A stretch of 40,039 bases of DNA from positions 1-40,039 of the forward strand of contig LJHT01000065.1 in NCBI GenBank assembly GCA_001295905.1. The letters are read 5' to 3'. Under the pieces are notes generated by a model that saw nothing but the letters and a program-made list of their open reading frames with translations, searched no databases and was not told the origin of the DNA. The position numbers and the translations under genes were made by a program. Below are positions 24,315 through 32,246 of this stretch, piece by piece; position 1 is the stretch's first letter; the number at the start of each line of letters is the position of its first letter. Origin of the DNA: a beta proteobacterium AAP51. Its GTDB lineage: Bacteria > Pseudomonadota > Gammaproteobacteria > Burkholderiales > Burkholderiaceae_C.

Positions 24315-26264
24315 TCAGCGCAGGAAGTCCATCTCCAGCCGCTGCTGCAGGCGCCGCGCCACGCGCACGGCTTCCTTCAACATGCGGCGGTCGATGTCGT
24401 TGAGCGTGGCCACGTCCACGCGGTTGGCGTTCTTCGGGTCGGGTGGCGCAGCGGCGGGCGCCAGTTGCACGCGCAGGCGCAGCATCTGCAGGAACTCGAA
24501 GGCGCCTACCCAGGCCTCGGCTTCCTGCGCGGCCACGCGCAGCCCAGGCGCGGCCGCCTCCAGCCGGGCCCGCGTGCCCAGCACCGGCAGGCCCTGGGCC
24601 AGCGTGAACAGGCGCGCCGCGTCCACGAAGATGGCGGTGCCCTGCAGCTTGAGGTCGAACCACTGGTGGCCGTCTTCGTCGTGCGTGGCCAGCGCGCCGC
24701 GCCAGTTCAGCGGCGCGGCACGGCGCAACGCGTTGTCCACCATCAGGCGCAGGAAGCGCGGCGCGTGCAGGGCCTGCTGCGCGGGCAGGGCCACCAGTTC
24801 CTCGGCCAGGGCGGTGTGGCCGCACAGCGGGCGCAGGTCGAAGAAGATGCTGGCATTGAGCAGGTCTTCGGGTTCGCCCTGGCGCATCCACTGCATGAAG
24901 CGCTGCTGCCATTCGTCCACCGACAGGCAGCACGCCGGCTGGCCGGCCATGATGCCGCCCTTGCACAGCGGGTAGCCGGCGGCGTCCAGCGCCTCGTTCA
25001 CTTCCTGGCCGAAGGCCCGCCATAGCGCACGGTCGGCTTCGGGCTGGGTGCTGCTGAAGACGAGGCCGTTGTCCTGGTCGGTGGCCACGGTCTGCTCGCC
25101 CCGCCCCTCGGAGCCGAAAGCCAGCCAGCAGGCCTGCGCGAGGTCGAGCCCGCGGCGCGCGGCCACCAGCTGCACCAGCCGTTCGGTGAGCACGTCGTTG
25201 AGGTGGCTCACCAGTTCGGTGAGCTGGCGCGCCTGCACGCCCTGGCCCAGCAGGTGGCGTGCGAACTGGCGTATCTGTGCAGCCAGCACGCGCAGCGTGG
25301 CCTCGTCGGCAGCGGCGCGGATCTGCGTGCTGAGCTGCTTCAGCGAAAGCCGTTGCAGCGCGAACAGGTCGCGCTCGCTGACGATGTTCACCACGCGCCC
25401 GCCTTCCGTCACCGGCACATGGCGGATGCCGTGGCGTGTCATCAGCAGCGCGGCATCTTGCAGGGTGTGTTCGATGTCCAGGCTGTGCACCGGCGCGCTC
25501 ATCACCTGCGCCAGCGGCGTTTGCAGCGGCAGCTGCGGCAGCGTCACGCGGCCCAGGATGTCGTGGCGCGTGAGGATGCCCAGCGGCGCCAGGGCCTCGT
25601 CCACCACCAGCACCGAACCCACGCGCCGCGCGTGCATCTGTGCCAAGGCCTCGGCCAGCGGCGTGGCCGGGCTGCAGGCCAGCGGCTGCTTGCGCGGCAG
25701 GCTGCCCAGCCGCGCTTCCAGCGACTGCGCGGCCAGCGTCTGCGAGGCCCAGGCCTTCTGCACGGCCTGGCGCGAAAGCTCGATGTAGTGCGCCACGCGC
25801 CGCTGCAGGAAGCCGGCAAAGGGCGGGCTCAGGGCCAGCAGCTGCTGCACCTGGGCCAGCGGCAGCGCCAGGCTGAAGGTGTCGGCCTGCGCGGTGTAGG
25901 TGCTGGTGACGGCGCGGCCGGCCAGCACGGCGCCCACGGGGAACAGGTCGCCGGCCAGCAGTTCGAAGGCGCTGTCGCGATCGCCTTCGCCTGCGCCTTC
26001 AACGTTGCCGGTGCCGCCGCCCTGCGCCGCCTGGGCGCTGCCGGGGCGGCCGGTCACGCTGCCCTGGCGCACCAGCATCAAGGCCTGCACCGGGCCGCTG
26101 TGCGGGCCCAGCACCACCTCGCCCGGCGCGTGGTACTGCTGCTTGCAGCCGGCGACGAACAGCGCCACGTGCTCGGGCGCCATCTGCGAAAACGGCGCGT
26201 GGCGCGCCACCTCGGCGGCCAGCGCCGCCAGCAGGCTGGATGAAGGGGTGGCAGGCGCGGCCAT
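24315..26264 (-). CDS. cNMP-binding/CBS/DUF294 nucleotidyltransferase-like signalling protein
   Basis: A 649-residue soluble protein with four parts. A cyclic-nucleotide-binding-like domain covers about 15-165, and carries a Gly-rich insert (GGGTGNVEGAGEGD) that makes ligand binding uncertain. Two CBS domains span about 195-310 (ARRVGSVLVVDE, HGIRHVPVTEGGRVVNIVSE). A DUF294 putative nucleotidyltransferase follows, with GSEGRGEQTVATDQDNG, close to the GlnD-type G-S-x-x-R...D-x-D signature. A DUF294 C-terminal helical domain completes it. It is probably a sensor or regulator of the neighbouring symporter or its metabolism, judging from conserved proximity. TAAGAT lies five bases before the ATG. 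It is followed without gap by the exonuclease gene. Confidence 0.92.
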   Translation of the reverse strand: MAAPATPSSSLLAALAAEVARHAPFSQMAPEHVALFVAGCKQQYHAPGEVVLGPHSGPVQALMLVRQGSVTGRPGSAQAAQGGGTGNVEGAGEGDRDSAFELLAGDLFPVGAVLAGRAVTSTYTAQADTFSLALPLAQVQQLLALSPPFAGFLQRRVAHYIELSRQAVQKAWASQTLAAQSLEARLGSLPRKQPLACSPATPLAEALAQMHARRVGSVLVVDEALAPLGILTRHDILGRVTLPQLPLQTPLAQVMSAPVHSLDIEHTLQDAALLMTRHGIRHVPVTEGGRVVNIVSERDLFALQRLSLKQLSTQIRAAADEATLRVLAAQIRQFARHLLGQGVQARQLTELVSHLNDVLTERLVQLVAARRGLDLAQACWLAFGSEGRGEQTVATDQDNGLVFSSTQPEADRALWRAFGQEVNEALDAAGYPLCKGGIMAGQPACCLSVDEWQQRFMQWMRQGEPEDLLNASIFFDLRPLCGHTALAEELVALPAQQALHAPRFLRLMVDNALRRAAPLNWRGALATHDEDGHQWFDLKLQGTAIFVDAARLFTLAQGLPVLGTRARLEAAAPGLRVAAQEAEAWVGAFEFLQMLRLRVQLAPAAAPPDPKNANRVDVATLNDIDRRMLKEAVRVARRLQQRLEMDFLR

Positions 26265-26269
26265 GCTTC

Positions 26270-26275
26270 ATCTTA
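26270..26275 (-). promoter_or_regulatory. -10-like element 5 bases before the DUF294 gene
   Basis: TAAGAT on the minus strand, separated from ATG 26264 by GAAGC. This would give a leaderless or almost leaderless message. It lies downstream of the symporter terminator at 26362-26390, consistent with a separate transcription unit. Confidence 0.4.
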
Positions 26276-26308
26276 GGCCTGCCAGCCACGCGGGGGAACG
26301 GGCACGGA

Positions 26309-26360
26309 CCCCCAAAGGAGCCCCGAGGGAGCCCCCAAGGAGCCCCAAACGAACCCCAAA
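26309..26360. repeat. Degenerate tandem repeat of CCCCAAGGAG type
   Basis: Five imperfect units of about 10-11 bases in a row between the DUF294 promoter and the symporter terminator: CCCCCAAAGGAG, CCCCGAGGGAG, CCCCCAAGGAG, CCCCAAACGAA, CCCCAAAG. No coding role is apparent. Confidence 0.6.
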
Positions 26361-26361
26361 G

Positions 26362-26390
26362 AAAAAGGCCGTGTCCTTGCGGACACGGCC
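26362..26390 (-). terminator. Rho-independent terminator of the symporter operon
   Basis: Perfect 10-bp stem GGCCGTGTCC/GGACACGGCC (26367-26390) with a four-base loop, followed on the minus strand by TTTTTC (26361-26366). It lies 42 bases after the symporter stop. This is the best intrinsic terminator in the window. Confidence 0.92.
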
Positions 26391-26431
26391 CTGGTCAGGA
26401 ACGCCTGGGGTTCAGGCGCTCAGGCACCGCA

Positions 26432-28564
26432 TCAGGCGCGGCTGGTGTTCAGGTTCGGGTAGCGCACGTGCTCCACCAGTTCCTGGATTTCCTGCTTCGG
26501 CGCGGGCGTCAGCAGGCTCACGATGATGATCACCGCGAAGCCCAGCGGCACGCCGAAGATGCCGGCCGAGATCGGCAGGATGCCGAACCAGGTGTAGTCG
26601 GCCACCGGACCCGTCACGCCGAACAGGCCGCGCATCCACACCTGGGTGGTGGCCATGTAGTAGAACGTGATGGACACACCGGCCAGCATGCCCAGCACCG
26701 CACCCCACTTGCTGGCGCGTTTCCAGAAGATGCCGAGCACCAGCGCCGGGAAGAAGCCCGCCGCTGCCAGCGAGAAGGCCGCAGACACCAGGAACAGGAT
26801 GTCGGCGATCTTCAGCGAGGCCACGTAGGCTGCGGCAATGGCCACCACCAAGAGCAGCGCCTTGGACACCATCACGCGGCGAGCGGTCGGTGCGTTCGGG
26901 TCGATCATCTTGTAGTAGAGGTCGTGGCTCAGCGCGTTGGCGATGGTCAGCAGCAGGCCGTCGGCGGTGGACAGCGCGGCAGCCAGGCCGCCGGCAGCCA
27001 CCATGCCCGAGATGACGTACGGCAGACCGGCGATCTCCGGCGTGGCCAGCACGATGATGTCGCCGCCGATGCGCATTTCACCCAGCTGGAAGATGCCGTC
27101 CTTGTTGATGTCGCTCACGGCCAGCAGCGTGGGGTCGACCTTGGCCCACGATGCCACCCATGCCGGCAGCTGGTCGAAGGGTGTGCCCACCATCACGTTG
27201 AAGACCTCGTACTTCACCAGCACCGCCAGGGCCGGGGCCGTGAAGTACAGCAGGAAGATGAAGAACAGCGACCAGGTCACCGACTGACGGGCTTCCTTCA
27301 CCGACGGGGTGGTGTAGTAGCGCATCAGGATGTGCGGCAGCGCAGCCGTGCCCACCATCAGGCAGAACACCAGGGCCAGGAAGTTGCGGCGGCTTTCGTT
27401 GAAGGTCTTCTGGGCCTTCTCGTCCCCGTTCGGGTCGCCGGCGTAGGCCTGCGCGTGGCGCGGCATGCCGGCCAGGTTGCGGGCGCGGCCGTCGGCGGCA
27501 GCCTTGGCCGCCGTCCAGGCCTTCTTGGCCGCTTCCACGTCCTTGGGCACCGCGGCCAGGGCCTTCTCGGCCGCGGCGATGGCGTCAGGGGCGGCCCCTG
27601 CAGCCTTCAGCTCGGTCACCTTGGCCTGGGCGGCGGCGGTGTCGGCAGCCAGGGCGGCCGGCACGTCCTTCAGCTTGGCGGCCAGGGCGTCGGACTGCGC
27701 CTTGAAGATCGCGATGACTTCCTGTTCCTTGGGGTCGGCGATCAGCTGCGCTTCCTTGGCCGTGACCTTTTCCAGCTGCATGCCATAGATGGCCTGCGGC
27801 ACGGGCACGCCGGTCTGCTTCACGCTCAGCCACACCACCGGGATCATGTAGGCCACGATCAGGATGATGTACTGGGCCACCTGCGTCCACGTCACGGCGC
27901 GCATGCCACCCATGAACGAGCACACCAGGATGCCGGCCAGGCCGACGAACACGCCCACCTCGAAGGCCAGGCCGGACAGGCGCGCGGTGATCAGGCCCAC
28001 GCCGTAGATCTGCGCCACCACGTAAACGAAGGACACCAGGATGGCGATCAGGATGCCGACGAAGCGGGCCGCGTTGCCTTCATAGCGTGCGCCCAGGAAG
28101 TCGGGAATCGTGAACTGGCCGAACTTGCGCAGGTAGGGCGCGAGGAACAGCGCCACCAGGCAGTAGCCGCCGGTCCAGCCCATGATGAAGGCCAGGCCGC
28201 CGTAGCCGCTGAGGTACAGCGTGCCGGCCATGCCGATGAAGGAAGCGGCCGACATCCAGTCAGCACCCGTGGCCATGCCGTTGTAGACGGCCGGCACGCG
28301 GCGGCCGGCCACGTAGTACTCGGCCGCGTCGTTCGTGCGGCTCATGATGCCGATGCCGGCATACAGCGCCACGGTGGCACCCAGGAAGACCAGGCCGATG
28401 GCGCCGCGCGACAGCCCCATCTGCTCGGCGATGGCCAGCACGATCACGAAGGCGATGAAGCCCCCGGTGTACCAGCCATAGATCTTGTTCAGACCTTTCT
28501 TGAAGGCCGCGTTGGCCTCCTTGTTGGAAACCCCTTGCTGGGGTTCGAAGCTCAAGCCTGCCAT
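26432..28564 (-). CDS. Sodium:solute symporter, VC_2705 type (probable acetate/carboxylate uptake)
   Basis: A 710-residue inner-membrane protein of the SSS family, large-subunit type that pairs with DUF4212. Family motifs include AEYYVAGRRVPAVYNGMAT, ADWMSAASFIGMAG and the later GGLAAALSTADGLLLTIANA (sodium-site region). About 13 membrane helices are expected. A soluble insert of about 110 residues (roughly 265-380) is rich in Ala and Lys and looks like a helical hairpin (AAKLKDVPAALAADTAAAQA). Residues 485-496, DINKDGIFQLGE, match an EF-hand calcium loop. ATG 28564 has GAGGA five bases upstream. It lies 1 base after the DUF4212 gene and ends before a strong terminator. The substrate is inferred from relatives such as ActP, not proven. 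Confidence 0.93.
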   Translation of the reverse strand: MAGLSFEPQQGVSNKEANAAFKKGLNKIYGWYTGGFIAFVIVLAIAEQMGLSRGAIGLVFLGATVALYAGIGIMSRTNDAAEYYVAGRRVPAVYNGMATGADWMSAASFIGMAGTLYLSGYGGLAFIMGWTGGYCLVALFLAPYLRKFGQFTIPDFLGARYEGNAARFVGILIAILVSFVYVVAQIYGVGLITARLSGLAFEVGVFVGLAGILVCSFMGGMRAVTWTQVAQYIILIVAYMIPVVWLSVKQTGVPVPQAIYGMQLEKVTAKEAQLIADPKEQEVIAIFKAQSDALAAKLKDVPAALAADTAAAQAKVTELKAAGAAPDAIAAAEKALAAVPKDVEAAKKAWTAAKAAADGRARNLAGMPRHAQAYAGDPNGDEKAQKTFNESRRNFLALVFCLMVGTAALPHILMRYYTTPSVKEARQSVTWSLFFIFLLYFTAPALAVLVKYEVFNVMVGTPFDQLPAWVASWAKVDPTLLAVSDINKDGIFQLGEMRIGGDIIVLATPEIAGLPYVISGMVAAGGLAAALSTADGLLLTIANALSHDLYYKMIDPNAPTARRVMVSKALLLVVAIAAAYVASLKIADILFLVSAAFSLAAAGFFPALVLGIFWKRASKWGAVLGMLAGVSITFYYMATTQVWMRGLFGVTGPVADYTWFGILPISAGIFGVPLGFAVIIIVSLLTPAPKQEIQELVEHVRYPNLNTSRA

Positions 28565-28565
28565 G

Positions 28566-28823
28566 TCATTCCTCCTCGGCGACGCCGTGCTCGATGTCGA
28601 GCTTGTTCATGTAGTGGGCGTAGTAGGCAATGATGGCGACGTAAATCACCAGCGCGCCCTGCGCACCCATCCAGAAGCTGAAAGGCCAGCCAGCCATCGT
28701 GAAGCTCAGTTCGCGGGCGAAGTACGCCACGACATAGGTCACCACAAACCATATGGCCAGCAGGATCGATGTGATCCTGAGGTTCTTCCTCCAGTACGCC
28801 TGGTGGTTCTCGCTCACCTTCAT
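28566..28823 (-). CDS. DUF4212 small subunit of the sodium:solute symporter
   Basis: An 85-residue membrane protein with two helices (about 17-40 and 45-70) and the family sequence YWRKNLRITSILLAIWFVVT; WPFSFWMGAQGALVIYV is the second conserved part. It forms a small subunit beside VC_2705-type symporters in many proteobacteria. ATG 28823 is chosen because GAGGTG lies six bases upstream; GTG 28832 would sit inside that site. The stop is one base before the symporter ATG. The acidic C-terminus (DIEHGVAEEE) is cytoplasmic or loop. Confidence 0.95.
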   Translation of the reverse strand: MKVSENHQAYWRKNLRITSILLAIWFVVTYVVAYFARELSFTMAGWPFSFWMGAQGALVIYVAIIAYYAHYMNKLDIEHGVAEEE

Positions 28824-28881
28824 CGTTGTCACCTCTCGGTTGGTAGTACTTCGGTTGCAAATGCGCCCGTGACGGGCTTCT

Positions 28882-29457
28882 TCAGGAAACCTTGCCGACG
28901 AGCAGGCCCGTCTCGCGTTCCAGCTGCGCCGCCACCTTGGGCTCGAAGCCCTTGAGGTGGCGGATGATCTTCACGGCCTCTTCGGGCTGCTGGCGATCGA
29001 CATGCACGCGCGCCAGCTGGTACCAGCCGTAAGGCGACATGGGCTGCAATTCGGTGTTCTTCTTCAGCGCCGCCACGGCTTCGTCGTAGCGCTGCTGGCG
29101 GATGAGCACCAGGCCCAGGCCGTACCAGGCGCGGTCGAGCTTGGGGCTGAGTTCGGTGGCACGGCGGAAGGCGACTTCGGCTTCGTCGAAGCGGCCCAGG
29201 TCTTCGAGCATGTAGCCGTGGTTGAACCAGGCGCCGGCGTTGTCGGGCTGCAGGCCCACCAGGGCCTCGGAGTCGGCCAGCGCGTCCTGTTTCTGCCCGC
29301 TTTCCATCAGCAGGTGGGCCCGGCTGGCCAGCACGTAGGCGTCTTGCGGCCAGCGCGCCTGCATCTGGTTGAAGACGGCCAGCGCCGCGGCCTGCCGTCC
29401 CAGCACCAGCAGCACCACGGCTTTCCACTTGGCGAGGTAGAAGTCGACTTGCTTCAT
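28882..29457 (-). CDS. TPR-repeat protein
   Basis: A 191-residue protein made of about five tetratricopeptide repeats: AVVLLVLGRQAAALAVFNQM, AGAWFNHGYMLEDLGRFDEA, DRAWYGLGLVLIRQQRYDEA and SPYGWYQLARVHVDRQQPEE are successive helix pairs. No signal peptide is present. ATG 29457 overlaps the stop of the small membrane protein (ATGA), and the preferred start reads MKQVDFYLAKWK. It presumably scaffolds protein interactions. Together with the membrane protein before it and the symporter subunits after it (58-base gap), it may form one operon. Partners are not identifiable from sequence. Confidence 0.88.
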   Translation of the reverse strand: MKQVDFYLAKWKAVVLLVLGRQAAALAVFNQMQARWPQDAYVLASRAHLLMESGQKQDALADSEALVGLQPDNAGAWFNHGYMLEDLGRFDEAEVAFRRATELSPKLDRAWYGLGLVLIRQQRYDEAVAALKKNTELQPMSPYGWYQLARVHVDRQQPEEAVKIIRHLKGFEPKVAAQLERETGLLVGKVS

Positions 29458-29729
29458 TGGCAACCCACCATCTTGTTGTTGACGCAGTAGTTGATCTTCT
29501 CGAAGGTGACGATCAGCCAGACCACGGCCGTGAGGAAGAAGGCCACGAAGCCGACCTGGTGGTCGCCCACCTGCCGGGGCGCGATGAAGCGAGCCACGGC
29601 GATGAAAGGGCGCGTCAGGATCTTCAGCAACTGGTAGAAAAAGTTCGTGTCCCGCTTGTCGCCGGCCAGCAGTGCCAGAAAGCCTTGGCCGATGAGCGCC
29701 ATCAACGCGATCTCGCAGACCAGCTTCAC
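29454..29729 (-). CDS. Small two-helix membrane protein
   Basis: A protein of about 91 residues starting at GTG 29729 (VKLVCEIALMALIGQGFLAL). GTG 29750 adds seven residues and is the alternative; I prefer 29729 because homologues I recall begin MK-x-V-x-EIAL. A first helix lies at about 2-22. A basic amphipathic middle follows (LLKILTRPFIAVARFIAPRQ), then a second helix at about 65-85. The end overlaps the TPR gene start by 4 bases. The NFFYQLLKILTRPF segment is conserved in Burkholderiales as far as I remember. Function is unknown; the operon context hints at a role with the TPR protein. Confidence 0.78.
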   Translation of the reverse strand: MKLVCEIALMALIGQGFLALLAGDKRDTNFFYQLLKILTRPFIAVARFIAPRQVGDHQVGFVAFFLTAVVWLIVTFEKINYCVNNKMVGCQ

Positions 29730-29870
29730 GGAAGAAAGGAAAAGGAGCACGGAATACCCGGGTTCGTCAGGGACAAGGGGACTTTTGGCGGAGCGCCTTA
29801 CTCATTTCTGACGAAAGCGCGGCATCCGCGGGAAGGCACGGCTAGGTCTTTCCCTTAGTGCCCCGGGGCT

Positions 29871-29876
29871 TAAACT
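29871..29876 (+). promoter_or_regulatory. Possible -10 element for the DUF3460-scpA unit
   Basis: TAAACT, 38 bases upstream of ATG 29915, in the 185-base gap between the divergent membrane protein and DUF3460 genes. No convincing -35 is present 17 bases further up (CTTTCC). Confidence 0.25.
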
Positions 29877-29914
29877 GCGGGTCTGCCTGCAAGCCTGCCC
29901 CCGAGAGCCGAGAC

Positions 29915-30115
29915 ATGCCCCTGTTCTGGAAGCCTTACAAGTCGGAAGTGACGAACTTCATCGAGGAACTGAAGGCCAGGAAGCCCACGCTGGAAGCCGA
30001 GCAGCGCGCCGGCCGTGCCCTGCTGTGGGACCGCACGCTCGACCGCAGCCAGCAGAGCGAATGGCGCGAGGCGGCGGTGCCGCAGCAGCCTTACGTCTAC
30101 CAGACCAAGACCTGA
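29915..30115 (+). CDS. DUF3460 family protein
   Basis: A 66-residue protein starting MPLFWKPYKSEVTNFIEELK, which I recognise as DUF3460, a small betaproteobacterial family of unknown function. It is charged, with a central helix (FIEELKARKPTLEAEQRAG) and a conserved RALLWDRTLDR. The Pro/Gln/Tyr tail is probably disordered. An in-frame ATG at 29858 is not conserved, so I start at 29915. It lies 56 bases upstream of scpA, a linkage seen in related genomes that suggests co-expression with chromosome condensation genes. Confidence 0.88.
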   Translation: MPLFWKPYKSEVTNFIEELKARKPTLEAEQRAGRALLWDRTLDRSQQSEWREAAVPQQPYVYQTKT

Positions 30116-30171
30116 AGGCCTTGGCCCCCGAAGACGCGCCCGGGCTGGAAGCCGGGCCCGAGCAGGCCGCC

Positions 30172-30969
30172 ATGCCGCAGGTGGTGGACCAGGTGGCGGT
30201 GGCTCGCCTGTATGGCGAGCCGCTCTTCCGCATGCCGCACGACCTGTACATCCCGCCGGATGCGCTGGAAGTGTTCCTGGAGGCCTTCGAAGGCCCGCTG
30301 GACCTGCTGCTCTACCTCATCCGCAGGCAGAACTTCAACATCCTCGACATTCCGCTGGCCAGTGTGACGCGCCAGTACCTGGAGTACGTGGACCAGATCC
30401 GCCGCCACAACCTGGAACTGGCCAGCGAATACCTGCTGATGGCGGCCATGCTCATCGAGATCAAGAGCCGCATGCTCCTGCCGCCGAAGAAGACGGCCGA
30501 CGGCGCCGAGCCCGAAGACCCGCGGGCCGAGCTGGTGCGCCGCCTGGTGGAGTACGAGCAGATCAAGCTGGGCGCCGCCAAGCTCGACGCCCTGCCCCAG
30601 CTGGGCCGCGACTTCCTGCGCGCGCAGGTGCACATCGAGCAGAGCCTGGCACCCCGCTGGCCCGACGTGAACCCCGACGACCTGCGCGCCGCCTGGCGCG
30701 ACATCCTGCAGCGCGCGCGCCTGAACCAGCACCACACCATCAGCCGCGAGCAGCTCAGCGTGCGCGAGCACATGAGCATCGTGCTGCGCAAGCTGCAGGG
30801 CCGGCGTTTCGTCGAGTTCGAAGACCTCTTCGACACCACGCGCGGCGTGCCGGTGCTGGTGGTGACCTTCATCGCCATGCTGGAGCTGGCCAAGGAAAGC
30901 CTGCTGGAAGTGACGCAGGCCGAGGCCTTCGCCCCCATCTACGTGCGCCTGGCCTACACGCCGGCCTGA
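30172..30969 (+). CDS. scpA: Segregation and condensation protein A (kleisin)
   Basis: A 265-residue kleisin that bridges SMC heads and ScpB in chromosome condensation. The N-terminal family motif FLEAFEGPLDLLLYLIRRQN is clear, followed by DIPLASVTRQYLEYV, LASEYLLMAAMLIEIKSRML and a C-terminal winged helix (VPVLVVTFIAMLELAKESLL). ATG 30172 is used; TTG 30121 is an in-frame alternative directly after the DUF3460 stop. ScpB is not adjacent within the window. The next gene begins 24 bases downstream on the same strand. Confidence 0.94.
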   Translation: MPQVVDQVAVARLYGEPLFRMPHDLYIPPDALEVFLEAFEGPLDLLLYLIRRQNFNILDIPLASVTRQYLEYVDQIRRHNLELASEYLLMAAMLIEIKSRMLLPPKKTADGAEPEDPRAELVRRLVEYEQIKLGAAKLDALPQLGRDFLRAQVHIEQSLAPRWPDVNPDDLRAAWRDILQRARLNQHHTISREQLSVREHMSIVLRKLQGRRFVEFEDLFDTTRGVPVLVVTFIAMLELAKESLLEVTQAEAFAPIYVRLAYTPA

Positions 30970-30993
30970 CGGCGCACCGCCCCGGCCCCGCGC

Positions 30994-32136
30994 ATGAAGA
31001 CACGCGGCGTGCACCTGCAGTACCGCTTCGAAAGCCTGGGGCAGAGCGGCGCGCAGATCGAGAACCCGCTGTTCGAGCTGCTCTCGGCGCTGCAGCAGGC
31101 CGGCTCCATCAGCCATGCCGCGGCGCAGCTGGGGCAGAGCTACCGGCATGTGTGGGGCTCGCTGAAACACTGGGAAGAGGTGCTGGGCAGCGAGCTGGTG
31201 GTGTGGGCCAAGGGCCAGCCGGCGCGGCTGACGCCGTTCGCCGAACGCCTGGTGTGGGCCGAACGCCAGGCCCGCGCCCGCATGCGCCCGCACGTGGAAG
31301 CGCTGCGCGCCGAGCTGAGCCGCGTCTTCGCATTGGCCGACGACGCCGCGCTGCAGCTGCTGGAAGTGTTTGCCAGCCACGACCTGGGCCTGCCGCGGCT
31401 GCAGCAGATGGCCGAAAGCCAGCACGGGCTGCACCTGAGCCTGCGCTTTGCCGGCAGCCAGGAGGCGCTGCGCTGCCTGATGGCCGGGCGCTGCAGCGTG
31501 GCCGGCTTCCATGTGCCGCGCGGTGCGGGCCGGCATTCGGTGTTCGCGCGCGAGCTGCGGCCCTTGCTGCGGCCGGGCCTGCACAAGCTGATGGGCAGCC
31601 ACACGCGCTGCCAGGGCCTGATGCTCGGCCCGGCGCTGGCGCAGCACCGCGCGGCCGAGGGCCTGGACGGCCCGGCGCTGCTGCGCGCGCTGGCTGCCGG
31701 GCAGTACCGCTACGTGAACCGGCAGCCGGGCTCTGGCACCCGCCTGCTGCTGCAGCACCTGCTGGCCGAACAGGGCCTGGGCACGGCCGGCATTCGCGGC
31801 TTCGACACCCAGGTGGAAGACACCCACGTGGCCGTGGCCGCCGCCGTGGCCGCCGGCAAGGCTGAGTTGGGCCTGGGCGTGCAGGCCGCCGCGCACGAGT
31901 TCGGCCTGGCCTTCGTGCCCCTGGCCGAGGAGGAGTATTACCTCGTCTGCCTGAAAGCCGCGCTGGACACACCGGCCCTGCTGTCGCTGCGCCAGGCCCT
32001 GGCCAGCCCGGCCTGGGCCAGTTGCCTGCAAGGCCTGCCGGGCTACCGGCCGCAGCAGGCGGGCGAGGTGCTGTCGCTCAAGCGAGCCCTGCCCTGGTGG
32101 CGCTACGGGCCGCGCGCGGCGACCTCGAAACGGTGA
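30994..32136 (+). CDS. ModE-like HTH regulator with periplasmic-binding-protein-like sensor
   Basis: A 380-residue one-component regulator. Residues about 20-95 form a ModE/LysR-type winged helix (LLSALQQAGSISHAAAQLGQ, YRHVWGSLKHWEEVLG). Residues about 115-350 resemble a molybdate-type substrate-binding domain (HDLGLPRLQQMA, RQPGSGTRLLLQHLL, VAAGKAELGLGV) without a signal peptide, so the sensor is cytoplasmic. Related proteins lie near molybdate or tungstate uptake or formate dehydrogenase genes. Here the neighbours are scpA and polA, but two formate dehydrogenase-related clusters lie in the same window. Metal-oxyanion or pterin sensing is an inference. The stop codon abuts copy B of the dispersed repeat. 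Confidence 0.88.
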   Translation: MKTRGVHLQYRFESLGQSGAQIENPLFELLSALQQAGSISHAAAQLGQSYRHVWGSLKHWEEVLGSELVVWAKGQPARLTPFAERLVWAERQARARMRPHVEALRAELSRVFALADDAALQLLEVFASHDLGLPRLQQMAESQHGLHLSLRFAGSQEALRCLMAGRCSVAGFHVPRGAGRHSVFARELRPLLRPGLHKLMGSHTRCQGLMLGPALAQHRAAEGLDGPALLRALAAGQYRYVNRQPGSGTRLLLQHLLAEQGLGTAGIRGFDTQVEDTHVAVAAAVAAGKAELGLGVQAAAHEFGLAFVPLAEEEYYLVCLKAALDTPALLSLRQALASPAWASCLQGLPGYRPQQAGEVLSLKRALPWWRYGPRAATSKR

Positions 32137-32241
32137 TCAAGCCCTTGCGCGGAACTGGCTCTGCCAGGCCGCAGCAAGAGCCCCCGGGTCCGCAGGACCC
32201 TTGCAGGCCCTGGGGTGGCGAACGCAGTGAGCCTGGGGGTC
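32135..32241. repeat. Dispersed structured repeat, copy B
   Basis: About 107 bases aligning with 16439-16525, filling almost the whole gap between the convergent ModE-like gene and polA. It has an extra segment with GGGTCCGCAGGACCC, itself a hairpin. GGCTCT and AGAGCC can pair as in copy A. Its position suggests a two-way transcription barrier, which is inference. Confidence 0.75.
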
Positions 32242-32246
32242 CACAT

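Noticed and set aside
29458..29914. Small plus-strand gene at 29457-29858
   Set aside because: It is antisense to the small membrane protein, has no ribosome-binding site and no conserved sequence; the minus-strand protein has two clear membrane helices.
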